This document shows, one piece after another, positions 26,761-35,312 of a stretch of DNA of 64,000 nt. The position numbers were made by a program, and so were the translations under genes. Source of the DNA: Priestia aryabhattai B8W22 (GTDB lineage Bacteria; Bacillota; Bacilli; Bacillales; Bacillaceae_H); assembly GCF_000956595.1 (NCBI RefSeq), contig NZ_JYOO01000011.1, forward strand, positions 1 through 64,000, written 5' to 3'. The notes under the pieces were generated by a model. It saw nothing but the letters and a program-made list of their open reading frames with translations. It was not told the origin of the DNA and did not search any database. Numbering within the stretch: the stretch's first letter is position 1; every line of letters begins with the position of its first letter.

Positions 26761-28080
26761 TTAACGATTGTTGCGTCTTTCACTACGCTTTTTCTTTTGA
26801 ACGTACTTTGTAATTTCACGAGCACGTTTTTTCTTGTAGCCAGGCTTTACTTTCTTCGGCTTTTGAATAAAGCGATGTGCCTCTTCTCCAACTTCATCCG
26901 CTTTCTTCACACGCTTTTTACGACGGTTGCGGTCATCAATGGAAACCCATTCTTGCTTTTGAAGATCTTTGTTTACAAATTCGATCCCCATTTTCTCCAG
27001 CTTATTTACTGCATCTTCATCTTCCACATCGAAGATTGTAGCAGCAATTCCAGAATGACCGGCACGAGCTGTACGTCCTACGCGGTGAATGTAGAAATCT
27101 AGATCTGAAGGAAGCTCAAAGTTAATGACGTGTGAAATTCCTTCAATATCAATACCGCGAGCTGCTAAATCTGTCGCTACTACGTATTGAAATTCTAAAT
27201 TATTAATTTGTTTCATCATTTTCTTACGGTCACGAGGAGATAAGTCTCCGTGAATTCTTCCTACTTTTAAGCCTTTAGACAGTAGATCATCTGCTACTTC
27301 GTCCGCCATTTTCTTTGTATTTGTAAAGACAATAGCTAAATAAGGGTTATACGAAATAAGCATATCATGCAGCAGCTTAAACTTGTTACGATGACGTAGT
27401 GGAACTAATACATGCTCTAATTTAGCCGCTGCCGCTTGCTTTGGCGAAACATGCGTAAATTTTGGATTTTCCATGTATTTTTTTAAGAATGGCTTTAGTT
27501 TTTCAGGAATAGTTGCTGAAAAAACAAGCATCTGTAATTTTTCAGGCATATTGCTTGCCAAACGGTCCACATCTTCTAAAAATCCCATATCAAGCATTAA
27601 ATCAGCTTCGTCTACTACTAGCGCTTTAGTTGTGTACACAACTAACGCTTTTTCATTTACTAAATCAAACAAACGAGCCGGTGTTCCTACGACAACTTGA
27701 GGCTGCTTCTTTAATTTGTCGATTGTACGCTGTTTATCTGTACCACCGATGAAACATTTTGCTGAGATTTCTTCTCCTTCAGCACTGTGTTTTGTTAGCT
27801 TTAATACTTCTTGATAAATTTGAGAAGCAAGCTCACGAGTTGGAGCGGTAATCACAACTTGTACTTCTTCTTTTTTAGGATCTACCTTTTCAAGTAAAGG
27901 CAATAAATAAGCGTGTGTTTTGCCCGTCCCTGTTTGTGACTGACCAATTACACTTTCCCCTTTTAAAACGGAAGGAATTAAGCGCTCCTGAATCTCTGTA
28001 GGTTGATAAAAACCTAATTGTTTAATTGCTTCTATTAAAAATGGTTGAAACTCAAAACGTTCAAAGTTTGTTTTTTCCAT
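26761..28080 (-). CDS. cshB: DEAD-box RNA helicase CshB
   Basis: A 439-aa ATP-dependent RNA helicase used in cold adaptation and RNA turnover. The motifs are present in order: Q-motif (GFYQPTEIQ), motif I SQTGTGKT, PTRELA, DEAD, SAT, and HRVGRTARAG. The tail is strongly basic (KPGYKKKRAREITKYVQKKK). The ATG at 28080 has AAGGAGA upstream. Identity as CshB (YqfR) follows from sequence character and its position next to nfo. Confidence 0.93.
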   Translation of the reverse strand: MEKTNFERFEFQPFLIEAIKQLGFYQPTEIQERLIPSVLKGESVIGQSQTGTGKTHAYLLPLLEKVDPKKEEVQVVITAPTRELASQIYQEVLKLTKHSAEGEEISAKCFIGGTDKQRTIDKLKKQPQVVVGTPARLFDLVNEKALVVYTTKALVVDEADLMLDMGFLEDVDRLASNMPEKLQMLVFSATIPEKLKPFLKKYMENPKFTHVSPKQAAAAKLEHVLVPLRHRNKFKLLHDMLISYNPYLAIVFTNTKKMADEVADDLLSKGLKVGRIHGDLSPRDRKKMMKQINNLEFQYVVATDLAARGIDIEGISHVINFELPSDLDFYIHRVGRTARAGHSGIAATIFDVEDEDAVNKLEKMGIEFVNKDLQKQEWVSIDDRNRRKKRVKKADEVGEEAHRFIQKPKKVKPGYKKKRAREITKYVQKKKRSERRNNR

Positions 28081-28265
28081 AATAGTCTCCTTTTTTACAT
28101 TCACGTTCATCTTTTAAGGCACAATATATGATTATAATCGATTTTTCCTTCTGTGACTACTTCTCATTCATATTACTAAAACTTATTACCTGTTTCAAAA
28201 ACATTTTATCGCGAGTTGCATACGATAGTAAAAGAAAATCTACTTTACTAAAGGAGGTGCGTCCT

Positions 28266-28970
28266 TTGCTACAGCGAAGACCACCATTTCCACCCGGTAT
28301 GCAAAGAAGAATGATGCCAGGAATGCCACCGCAAAACGGTTTTGGGCAACAACCTGGTAACTTTGGCCAATTTAATCCATTACAGCAGTTTCGTAACTTT
28401 GCCCAGCAGACAAATGCTCAACAATCATTTTACCCGAATCAGCAAGGCCTGAACCGTGGAGGAGGTAACTTCTTAACTCGCCTATTCCGAAGAGGCGGCA
28501 ATAGAAACATCCCCTTTCAACAAGCAGCAGCTGCTGCTCCTCGAGGTTCTTTGTTTTCAGGCCTTTCAGGAGCCCAAGGTGCTGCAGGAGCGACCAACTC
28601 TTCTTCCCTGCTTGGAGGTTTGCAAGGTTTAACGAACCCTGCTAACTTAAGCTCCATGATGGGAAATGTTCAGCGAGTGTTAAAAGCTGCGGAAACGATG
28701 GGACCTATGATTCAACAATACGGACCTCTTGTCAAAAATGCTCCTTCTCTATGGAAAATCTATCAGGCCCTGCGCTCAAGTGATGATACAGATGAAGTAC
28801 TCGAAGCAGAAGGAACAGAGGTTTCTGAAACTGATGAAAGTAAAGACAGTAAGGTTTTGTCAGCAGGCACAGAAAGCACGGATTCATCTGATGATGAGCT
28901 GGATTTCTTCGAAGAAGAAATTGAACTTTCCTCTAGAGATCGAGTGTCTAAACCAAAACTTTATATTTGA
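28266..28970 (+). CDS. yqfQ: VrrA-like protein YqfQ
   Basis: A 234-aa low-complexity protein. The N-terminus is rich in Pro, Met, Gln and Gly (PPFPPGMQRRMMPGMPPQ), followed by Phe/Gln/Asn-rich repeats, a helical segment (GNVQRVLKAAETMGPMIQQYGPLVKNAPSLWKIYQAL), then an acidic serine/aspartate tail. This resembles B. anthracis VrrA and B. subtilis YqfQ, whose repeat regions vary between strains. The start is TTG with a strong AAGGAGG 8 bases upstream. It may be a spore or surface protein, but the function is not established. Confidence 0.8.
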   Translation: MLQRRPPFPPGMQRRMMPGMPPQNGFGQQPGNFGQFNPLQQFRNFAQQTNAQQSFYPNQQGLNRGGGNFLTRLFRRGGNRNIPFQQAAAAAPRGSLFSGLSGAQGAAGATNSSSLLGGLQGLTNPANLSSMMGNVQRVLKAAETMGPMIQQYGPLVKNAPSLWKIYQALRSSDDTDEVLEAEGTEVSETDESKDSKVLSAGTESTDSSDDELDFFEEEIELSSRDRVSKPKLYI

Positions 28971-29098
28971 TAAATCAGCTGACTCCTTAATGAAATACAG
29001 TGAGTAAAAAAAGAATATCTTTGTATTCTTCCTTCCTCTTTTATATAATAGAAGCGAGTTGAATTGCTCGTCAGGATTATGATGAGGAGGAAATTGAA

Positions 29099-30049
29099 AT
29101 GAAAGTTATTAAAATCGCACCGCGCGGCTATTGTTATGGTGTAGTAGACGCAATGGTCATTGCACGAAACGCCGCTTTAGATAAATCATTGCCTCGACCA
29201 ATCTATATCTTAGGAATGATTGTTCATAATAAACACGTTACAGATGCGTTTGAAGAGGACGGCATTATCACACTGGACGGTGCTAATCGCCTAGAAATCT
29301 TAGACCAAATAAATGAAGGAACCGTTATTTTTACGGCGCACGGAGTATCTCCCGAAGTAAAAGAACGAGCAAAAGAAAAAGGTTTAACAACAATCGATGC
29401 TACATGTCCGGATGTTACAAAAACCCATGACCTTATTCGCCAAAAAGAAAAAGAAGGTTATGACGTTATTTATATCGGAAAACGAAATCACCCTGAGCCA
29501 GAAGGTGCACTTGGCATCGCACCAGATATCGTTCATTTAATTGAAAAAGCAGAAGATGTAGCCCATTTAAATATTCAACGCGAGAAAATCATTGTAACAA
29601 ACCAGACAACAATGAGTCAGTGGGACGTTGCAGATGTAATGGAAAAAGTAAAAGAAAAATATCCGCATGCTGAAGTTCACAAGGAAATTTGTTTAGCTAC
29701 ACAAGTTCGCCAAGAAGCTGTAGCTGAGCAAGCAGGTGAAGCAGATGTTACAATCGTAGTAGGAGATCCTAAAAGTAACAATTCAAACCGTTTGGCTCAA
29801 GTATCAATGGAGATTGCCGGCACTGAGGCATACCGCATCGGTGACATCTCAGAGCTTCAGATCGAATGGTTGATGAACGCAAAAACCGTAGCCGTTACGG
29901 CAGGCGCATCTACCCCTACTCCAATTACAAAAGAGGTCATCAATTTTCTAGATCAGTTCGATCCAGAAGATGAAACAACATGGACACGTGAAAAAAGCGT
30001 GCCTCTTTCAAAAATTTTACCAAAAGTTCGAACAAAAAAATCGTCTTAA
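29099..30049 (+). CDS. ispH: 4-hydroxy-3-methylbut-2-enyl diphosphate reductase
   Basis: Last step of the MEP pathway, making isopentenyl and dimethylallyl diphosphate. The three iron-sulfur cysteines lie in GYCYGV (Cys12), ATCPDV (about 101) and EICLATQ (about 198). The substrate-binding HGVSPE and the TNQTTMS loop are intact. At 316 aa it has normal length. GAGGAGG precedes the ATG, and a hairpin terminator follows. Confidence 0.97.
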   Translation: MKVIKIAPRGYCYGVVDAMVIARNAALDKSLPRPIYILGMIVHNKHVTDAFEEDGIITLDGANRLEILDQINEGTVIFTAHGVSPEVKERAKEKGLTTIDATCPDVTKTHDLIRQKEKEGYDVIYIGKRNHPEPEGALGIAPDIVHLIEKAEDVAHLNIQREKIIVTNQTTMSQWDVADVMEKVKEKYPHAEVHKEICLATQVRQEAVAEQAGEADVTIVVGDPKSNNSNRLAQVSMEIAGTEAYRIGDISELQIEWLMNAKTVAVTAGASTPTPITKEVINFLDQFDPEDETTWTREKSVPLSKILPKVRTKKSS

Positions 30050-30066
30050 CAGACTAATAGACGCAA

Positions 30067-30099
30067 AAGAAGGTGTTGACATTCGTCAACACCTTCTTT
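30067..30099. terminator. Bidirectional terminator between ispH and yqfO
   Basis: The stem AGAAGGTGTTGAC / GTCAACACCTTCT is followed by T-rich sequence and separates converging genes. Confidence 0.88.
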
Positions 30100-30104
30100 C
30101 TTTG

Positions 30105-31226
30105 TTACATAAACGTAAATGGGTTTGTGTCTACTTTTGAATCAAATACTTCACACTCAAAGTTTTTCGCAGCAAAAAGACTGTTTAATACACGCGTTAC
30201 ACCTTGTCTCATAACTTTTTCAACATGATGACCAGGATCTACAACATTTAAGCCCATTGCCATTGCATCATGCGCAACGTGGAAATACAAATCGCCTGTT
30301 ACATAGGCATCTGCCCCGCTAAATTTTGCGTTTGTAATATATTTGTTTCCATCGCCCCCAAGAACAGCTACTTTTTTCACTGTTGCATCCATAGATCCTA
30401 CGACTCTGACACCATCTACGTCCAATGCTTGCTTAACGTGAGCGGCAAACTGTTTTAACGTCATCTCTTCTTTTAACTTACCAATTCGGCCAAGTCCAAG
30501 CGTCTCGCCCGTTTGTTCCACTGGATAAATATCATAGGCTACTTCTTCGTAAGGATGAGCACTGAGCATAGCGCGAATAATTTTATTTTGTTGACTTGCT
30601 TCAAAAATAGTTTCAACTTTTGTTTCATTGACACGTTCTAGCTCTCCTTTTGAGCCAATGTATGGATTAGCTTCTGAAGAAGGTTTAAATGTGCCTTCGC
30701 CTTCTGTTGAAAACGTACAGTCGCTGTAAAGGCCAACATGTCCAGCTCCTGCCTCACAAATAGCTGTGCGCACTGCTTCAGCGTCATTTGAAGGAACAAA
30801 TACAGCTAGCTTTTTTAATTGAATAGACGTTGTCGGAACCAGCACTTTTGTCTCTTCTAGCCCCAACGCTTCGGCTAACAAGTCATTTACTCCGCCTTTA
30901 GCTATATCTAAGTTTGTATGAGCAGCATATACGGCAATATCATGCTTGATGCATTTCTCTAAAATACGTCCTTCAGGACGATCTGTAACCACTTGTTTTA
31001 GAGGTCTAAAAATAGGAGGATGATGAGCAATAATTAAATCCACTTGTTTTTCAATCGCTTCGTCTACGACCGTTTCAAGAACATCTAACGTTACCATTAC
31101 TTTTTTTACAGGCTTGTTTAACGTTCCAATCTGTAAACCAATTTTATCTCCTTCAACCGCTAAATGCTTGGGAGAAAATGATTCAAATGCTTCAATTACT
31201 TGAAATCCGTTAGGGATTTTACTCAT
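30105..31226 (-). CDS. yqfO: NIF3-family metal-binding protein YqfO
   Basis: A 373-aa NIF3 protein with a PII/CutA-like domain inserted between two halves. Metal ligands are seen in IIAHHPPIF and AAHTNLDIA in the first half, and in GDLYFHVAHDAM near the C-terminus. Often annotated as GTP cyclohydrolase I type 2-like, but the activity is not proven. It overlaps trmK by 4 bases, so it is translationally coupled to a tRNA methyltransferase, as in other Bacillus. Confidence 0.92.
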   Translation of the reverse strand: MSKIPNGFQVIEAFESFSPKHLAVEGDKIGLQIGTLNKPVKKVMVTLDVLETVVDEAIEKQVDLIIAHHPPIFRPLKQVVTDRPEGRILEKCIKHDIAVYAAHTNLDIAKGGVNDLLAEALGLEETKVLVPTTSIQLKKLAVFVPSNDAEAVRTAICEAGAGHVGLYSDCTFSTEGEGTFKPSSEANPYIGSKGELERVNETKVETIFEASQQNKIIRAMLSAHPYEEVAYDIYPVEQTGETLGLGRIGKLKEEMTLKQFAAHVKQALDVDGVRVVGSMDATVKKVAVLGGDGNKYITNAKFSGADAYVTGDLYFHVAHDAMAMGLNVVDPGHHVEKVMRQGVTRVLNSLFAAKNFECEVFDSKVDTNPFTFM

Positions 31227-31927
31227 TTTAACGCCTCCTCAATTAATGAGATGTCTTGGGTAAGTTTTTGAAGTTTTGCTTTGCTTTCCTCTGACTGAGC
31301 CTGCTTCATTTGGCTAACAATTTGTTTAAGATGATTTAACTCATGCGTCCACTTTGTCATAAAAGCAGAAGAACGTTTTTCTTTTAAAATAGGGCCCATT
31401 AATATACCAGCTTCCACTTCCCCGTTATAAGGAGCTAAGGCATTTCCAGGTTCAGCAACGATGACTTCATACATACGACCGTCTTCTTCGATGATTTTTT
31501 CATCAATGATTTCCCAGTTGTGTTGAATCAGCCAGCTGCGAATATGATGTGAGCCAATATTCGGCTGAAGCACAAGTCTTTTTACTCCTTCTAACTTTTC
31601 TTTTCCTTCTTCTAAAATCATCGTAATAAGCGTTCCGCCCATTCCGCAGATTGTAATACAGTCCACTTCATTCGGTGATATTACTTCTAGGCCGTTTCCT
31701 TTTCGAACATCAATGACATCCGTTAAGTTTGTTTTTTTCACCTGCTGAATAGCCGATTGAAGAGGACCTTCTGTAATTTCTCCTGCTACGGCGCCGCTAA
31801 TATATCCATTTAAATAAGCAAAACACGGCAAGTACGCATGATCTGAGCCAATGTCTGCTATCTTTGCTCCCAAAGGAATCGACTTTACTACTTCTTCAAG
31901 TCTTGTTGATAAGTTTAATTCATTCAT
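31223..31927 (-). CDS. trmK: tRNA (adenine(22)-N(1))-methyltransferase TrmK
   Basis: SAM-dependent methylation of A22 in tRNA. The Rossmann motif I is AKIADIGSDHAYLPC near residue 22, and CGMGGTLI is the catalytic-loop region. The C-terminal coiled-coil expected for TrmK (residues 170-234, HELNHLKQIVSQMKQAQSE) is present. 234 aa. YqfN in B. subtilis. Confidence 0.93.
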   Translation of the reverse strand: MNELNLSTRLEEVVKSIPLGAKIADIGSDHAYLPCFAYLNGYISGAVAGEITEGPLQSAIQQVKKTNLTDVIDVRKGNGLEVISPNEVDCITICGMGGTLITMILEEGKEKLEGVKRLVLQPNIGSHHIRSWLIQHNWEIIDEKIIEEDGRMYEVIVAEPGNALAPYNGEVEAGILMGPILKEKRSSAFMTKWTHELNHLKQIVSQMKQAQSEESKAKLQKLTQDISLIEEALK

Positions 31928-32036
31928 TTTGTCACCTATTCTCTATGTGATTACTGTTCATTATTTTAACATAGATAGCTGCATGATTCCTATTTCTCTT
32001 CATGTTTTCCTTTTAACTCAATGCGTATAAAAAAGT

Positions 32037-32085
32037 CATAAAAAAAAAGCCTGCTTTATAAATGAGCGGCTTTCCAGAAAATCAT
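32037..32085 (-). terminator. Likely terminator of cccA
   Basis: The minus strand has an imperfect stem AAAGCCGCTC / GCAGGCTT followed by nine T, about 15 bases after the cccA stop. Confidence 0.6.
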
Positions 32086-32096
32086 GTTTCTGAACT

Positions 32097-32456
32097 CTAT
32101 TTAATTTCTGATACCCATTTAGCCATTTCCTTCGCTTTTTCCGGAGGAACCAGCCCAGGCGGCATGTTTCCTTTACCGTTTACAACAATATCTGCAATTT
32201 CGTCTTGAGAAACTTTTTTCCCAATTCCTTTTAACGAAGGGCCTACTCCACCTTGATACTGATCACCGTGACAACCAATACAAGTTTTTTGATAAATTTC
32301 TTCTGGTTTAGCTGAAGCCTGCTGTTCCGCGCCACCGCCTTCTTTTTCAGCCGCAATTTCTTTTGCATTGTTCAATCCGTTGAACGAAAGCGTTAACATT
32401 AAAGCAATCCCAATTACCGCAATTAATAAAAATGGTATTAGCGGATTTCGCTTCAC
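32097..32456 (-). CDS. cccA: Cytochrome c550, membrane-anchored
   Basis: A 119-aa electron carrier held in the membrane by one N-terminal helix (LIPFLLIAVIGIALMLTLSF), with a haem domain outside. The haem-attachment motif is CIGCH near residue 58, and the distal methionine is in GNMPPG. It matches the B. subtilis CccA layout and its position downstream of sigA, although here an acyl-CoA dehydrogenase gene lies between them. Confidence 0.93.
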   Translation of the reverse strand: MKRNPLIPFLLIAVIGIALMLTLSFNGLNNAKEIAAEKEGGGAEQQASAKPEEIYQKTCIGCHGDQYQGGVGPSLKGIGKKVSQDEIADIVVNGKGNMPPGLVPPEKAKEMAKWVSEIK

Positions 32457-32587
32457 TCACTATACCCCCTTTATGTATTCCCATCCCTAGAAATAACAAA
32501 ATAGTATAAGCACTTTTATTTTACTTGAAAATGCTCATAAGTGAAAGGGTTTTATTTACATAATTAACTAATTTCTTATTGCGTATC

Positions 32588-33727
32588 TTAACAGCCAATT
32601 TGCCTTGCAATAACCGAGCGCTGAATTTCTGAAGTTCCTTCTCCAATTTCTAAAAGCTTGGCATCTCGTAGATACCGCTCCACGTGATACTCCTTCATGT
32701 AGCCGTATCCTCCATGAATCTGAACAGCTTGACTGGCTACTTCCATACAAATTTCAGAAGCATACAGTTTACACATAGCTGCTTCTTTCGTAAATGGCTT
32801 TCCTTGGTCTTTTAACCACGCTGCTTTATATACCATATTTCTTGCTAACTCGATTTTCATCGCCATATCAGCTAATTTAAACTGAATCGCTTGAAACGAT
32901 GAAATAGCTTTCCCAAATTGCTTTCTTTCCTGCGCATATGACAGTGCTTTTTCATACGCAGCTTGAGCGATTCCAACGGCCATTGCTCCAATTCCAATCC
33001 TTCCCCCGTCAAGCGTCATTAGAAATTGTTTGAAACCTTCTCCTCTTACACCGAGTAAATTCTCTTCAGGCACTTCAACATCCTCTAAAACAAGTTCAGT
33101 TGTATTTGAAGCATGTAGACCCATTTTCTCGTAATTGTCTATTACAGTAAAACCTCGAGCTTCTGTAGGCACGATAATAGCTGAGATTTCTTTTTTCCCT
33201 TCTGTACGATTTGTAACAGCTGTTAAAGCTAAAAACTTTGCATAGCTGGCATTCGTAATATAGCATTTACTTCCATTAACCCTAAATGTCCCATCCTTCA
33301 ACACTGCTTCGGTCTCCGTTCCCCCCGCATCACTTCCTGCGTTCGGTTCGGTTAAACCAAACGCTCCAAAAGATTCCCCGGAGCATAAAGCAGGTAGGTA
33401 CTGTTCTTTTTGCTCCTTTGTTCCGAATAAATAAATAGGTGCCCCCCCGAGCGAAACATGAGCTGAGTATGTAATTCCTGTAGAGCCACAAGCTTTACTT
33501 AACTCCTCTACGACAATAGCAAAACTAACCGTATCTGCTCCTCCTCCTCCATACTCTTCAGGAAAAGGAAGACCCATTACACCAAGCTCACTTAACTTTT
33601 TAAAAACCTCAAGCGGAAATTGCTTACTTCGATCGCGCTCTAATGCATTCGGTGCTACTTCTGCCTCTGAAAACTCTCTGAGCGTTCGTTGAATCATCTT
33701 TTGTTCATTGGTTAATTCAAAATTCAT
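32588..33727 (-). CDS. Acyl-CoA dehydrogenase
   Basis: A 379-aa FAD enzyme of fatty-acid or branched-chain acyl-CoA oxidation. The signatures are FGLTEPNAGSDAGGT (about residue 125) and the C-terminal YLRDAKLLEIGEGTSEIQRSVIA, where the catalytic glutamate sits in IGEGTSE. It is not in the B. subtilis sigA-cccA interval, so it looks like an insertion into this locus. It has its own promoter, with an operator-like cre site between the -10 and the start. The acyl chain preferred cannot be told from sequence. Confidence 0.93.
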   Translation of the reverse strand: MNFELTNEQKMIQRTLREFSEAEVAPNALERDRSKQFPLEVFKKLSELGVMGLPFPEEYGGGGADTVSFAIVVEELSKACGSTGITYSAHVSLGGAPIYLFGTKEQKEQYLPALCSGESFGAFGLTEPNAGSDAGGTETEAVLKDGTFRVNGSKCYITNASYAKFLALTAVTNRTEGKKEISAIIVPTEARGFTVIDNYEKMGLHASNTTELVLEDVEVPEENLLGVRGEGFKQFLMTLDGGRIGIGAMAVGIAQAAYEKALSYAQERKQFGKAISSFQAIQFKLADMAMKIELARNMVYKAAWLKDQGKPFTKEAAMCKLYASEICMEVASQAVQIHGGYGYMKEYHVERYLRDAKLLEIGEGTSEIQRSVIARQIGC

Positions 33728-33747
33728 TTTTATTCCCCCTAAAAAAA

Positions 33748-33763
33748 TGTATACGCTTACATT
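33748..33763 (-). promoter_or_regulatory. Putative CcpA (cre) site at the acyl-CoA dehydrogenase promoter
   Basis: ATGTAAGCGTATACAT on the minus strand fits the consensus WTGNAANCGNWWNCAW at every fixed position. It lies just downstream of the -10 box, where CcpA binding would block transcription. Confidence 0.6.
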
Positions 33764-33769
33764 ATTTAA

Positions 33770-33798
33770 TTATAATTCATTTTTGTAAATTTTCTCAA
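33770..33798 (-). promoter_or_regulatory. SigA promoter of the acyl-CoA dehydrogenase gene
   Basis: TTGAGA, 17 bases, TATAAT on the minus strand, about 43 bases upstream of the ATG. Confidence 0.65.
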
Positions 33799-33823
33799 CT
33801 TTTAAAACGTTTTAATTTTTTCA

Positions 33824-33832
33824 TGTTATAAT
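33824..33832 (+). promoter_or_regulatory. Extended -10 promoter facing sigA
   Basis: TGTTATAAT is a perfect extended -10 (TGnTATAAT) on the plus strand, without a clear -35. It would transcribe toward the 3' end of sigA. Confidence 0.4.
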
Positions 33833-33949
33833 AGAAGAATACTAATCAAAGCATGAATAAAATGATAGCGATTCCATTTTTCGGATGTTTAAAAGGAATT
33901 TGAACAGCTTATGTTCTATAACAAAAGAATATAAAGGAGCATTTGCAAA

Positions 33950-34117
33950 ATGAAGGACAATTCAGTAAAATATATGAAAGAAGAAAAGTTGGTAAAAAAA
34001 TCAATATACTTCTTCAAAATGCGTTTTTATGAAATTTATTCCATAAAAATAGATAGCCCCTTTCCTCAAGGAAAGAAGCTATCTCATAAGCGCTATTTAC
34101 GCTTTTATCTATTCTAA
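33950..34117 (+). CDS. Possible small protein, convergent with sigA
   Basis: A 55-codon frame starting [15 protein letters not shown] with AAAGGAG 10 bases upstream and an extended -10 promoter 120 bases upstream. It is basic and rich in Lys, Phe and Tyr. The last part overlaps the sigA terminator and 9 bases of sigA. It may be a real small gene or only a short transcript. I see nothing else in the 381-base gap except the regulatory sites listed. Confidence 0.3.
   Translation: MKDNSVKYMKEEKLVKKSIYFFKMRFYEIYSIKIDSPFPQGKKLSHKRYLRFYLF
34046..34086 (-). terminator. Rho-independent terminator of sigA
   Basis: The stem GATAGCTTCTTTCC / GGAAAGGGGCTAT with T5 on the minus strand, 25 bases after the sigA stop. 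Confidence 0.85.
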
Positions 34118-35242
34118 GAAATCTTTTAACCGTTTGCTGCGGCTAGGGTGACGAAGCTTACGAAGCGCTTTAGCTTCAATTTGACGAATACGCTCACGCG
34201 TTACGCCAAATACTTTTCCTACTTCTTCAAGTGTACGCGTACGTCCATCGTCCAGACCAAAGCGGAGTCTAAGAACATTTTCTTCGCGATCTGTTAACGT
34301 ATCAAGGACGTCTTCTAACTGCTCTTTTAATAATTCATACGCAGCATGTTCAGAAGGTGATGTTGCATCTTGGTCTTCAATGAAGTCACCTAAATGAGAG
34401 TCATCTTCCTCACCAATTGGTGTTTCAAGAGAAACCGGCTCTTGGGCAATTTTTAAGATTTCACGAACTTTTTCTGGTGTTAAGTCCATATCTTCTGCAA
34501 TTTCTTCAGGAGATGGTTCGCGCCCTAAATCTTGTAGAAGCTGACGTTGAACACGAATTAGCTTGTTAATCGTTTCAACCATATGAACGGGAATACGAAT
34601 CGTTCTTGCTTGGTCAGCAATTGCACGAGTAATGGCTTGACGAATCCACCATGTCGCATACGTACTGAATTTATAACCTTTGCGATAATCAAATTTTTCT
34701 ACCGCTTTAATAAGGCCCATGTTTCCTTCTTGAATTAAATCAAGAAACAGCATACCGCGCCCGACATAGCGTTTAGCGATACTTACAACAAGACGTAAGT
34801 TTGCTTCAGCAAGACGACGTTTCGCTTCTTCATCGCCTTCTTCAATACGTTTTGCTAAATTGATTTCTTCCTCTGCCGACAATAAGTCAACGCGTCCGAT
34901 TTCTTTTAAGTACATACGAACTGGATCATTAATTTTCACACCAGGAGGTACACTTAAATCATTTAAATCAAACTCTTCTTCTTTTGACAGTTCTTGAATA
35001 TCGGGATCGGCATCGTCATCATTTGCTTCAGATTCACTCATTACTTCAACACCTTGTTCTCCAAGGTATTCATAATATTCATCCATTTGATCGGATTCAA
35101 TTTCGAAGTTCGCCATACGCTCTGCAATTTCTTCGTATGTGAGCACACCACGTTTTTTTCCGATTTCGGTCAATTGATCTTTTACTTGTTCAATTGTTAA
35201 ATCTGAATCAAGTTGTTTTGATTGAGCTGATTTTTCAGCCAT
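34109..35242 (-). CDS. sigA: Primary sigma factor SigA (RpoD)
   Basis: Housekeeping sigma factor, about 377 aa. Regions 1.2-4.2 are complete: [21 protein letters not shown], the region 2 core [33 protein letters not shown], and the region 4.2 helix-turn-helix ending [29 protein letters not shown]. The ATG at 35242 follows AAGGAGG; earlier in-frame starts do not. It lies 70 bases downstream of dnaG, in the conserved yqxD-dnaG-sigA operon. Confidence 0.98.
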   Translation of the reverse strand: MAEKSAQSKQLDSDLTIEQVKDQLTEIGKKRGVLTYEEIAERMANFEIESDQMDEYYEYLGEQGVEVMSESEANDDDADPDIQELSKEEEFDLNDLSVPPGVKINDPVRMYLKEIGRVDLLSAEEEINLAKRIEEGDEEAKRRLAEANLRLVVSIAKRYVGRGMLFLDLIQEGNMGLIKAVEKFDYRKGYKFSTYATWWIRQAITRAIADQARTIRIPVHMVETINKLIRVQRQLLQDLGREPSPEEIAEDMDLTPEKVREILKIAQEPVSLETPIGEEDDSHLGDFIEDQDATSPSEHAAYELLKEQLEDVLDTLTDREENVLRLRFGLDDGRTRTLEEVGKVFGVTRERIRQIEAKALRKLRHPSRSKRLKDFLE

Positions 35243-35312
35243 CAGATCCCCTCCTTCCAAAATTTTAAGGAAAACCTTCTAAAAGTGGGACTAATACGCA
35301 ACATCGTTTATT

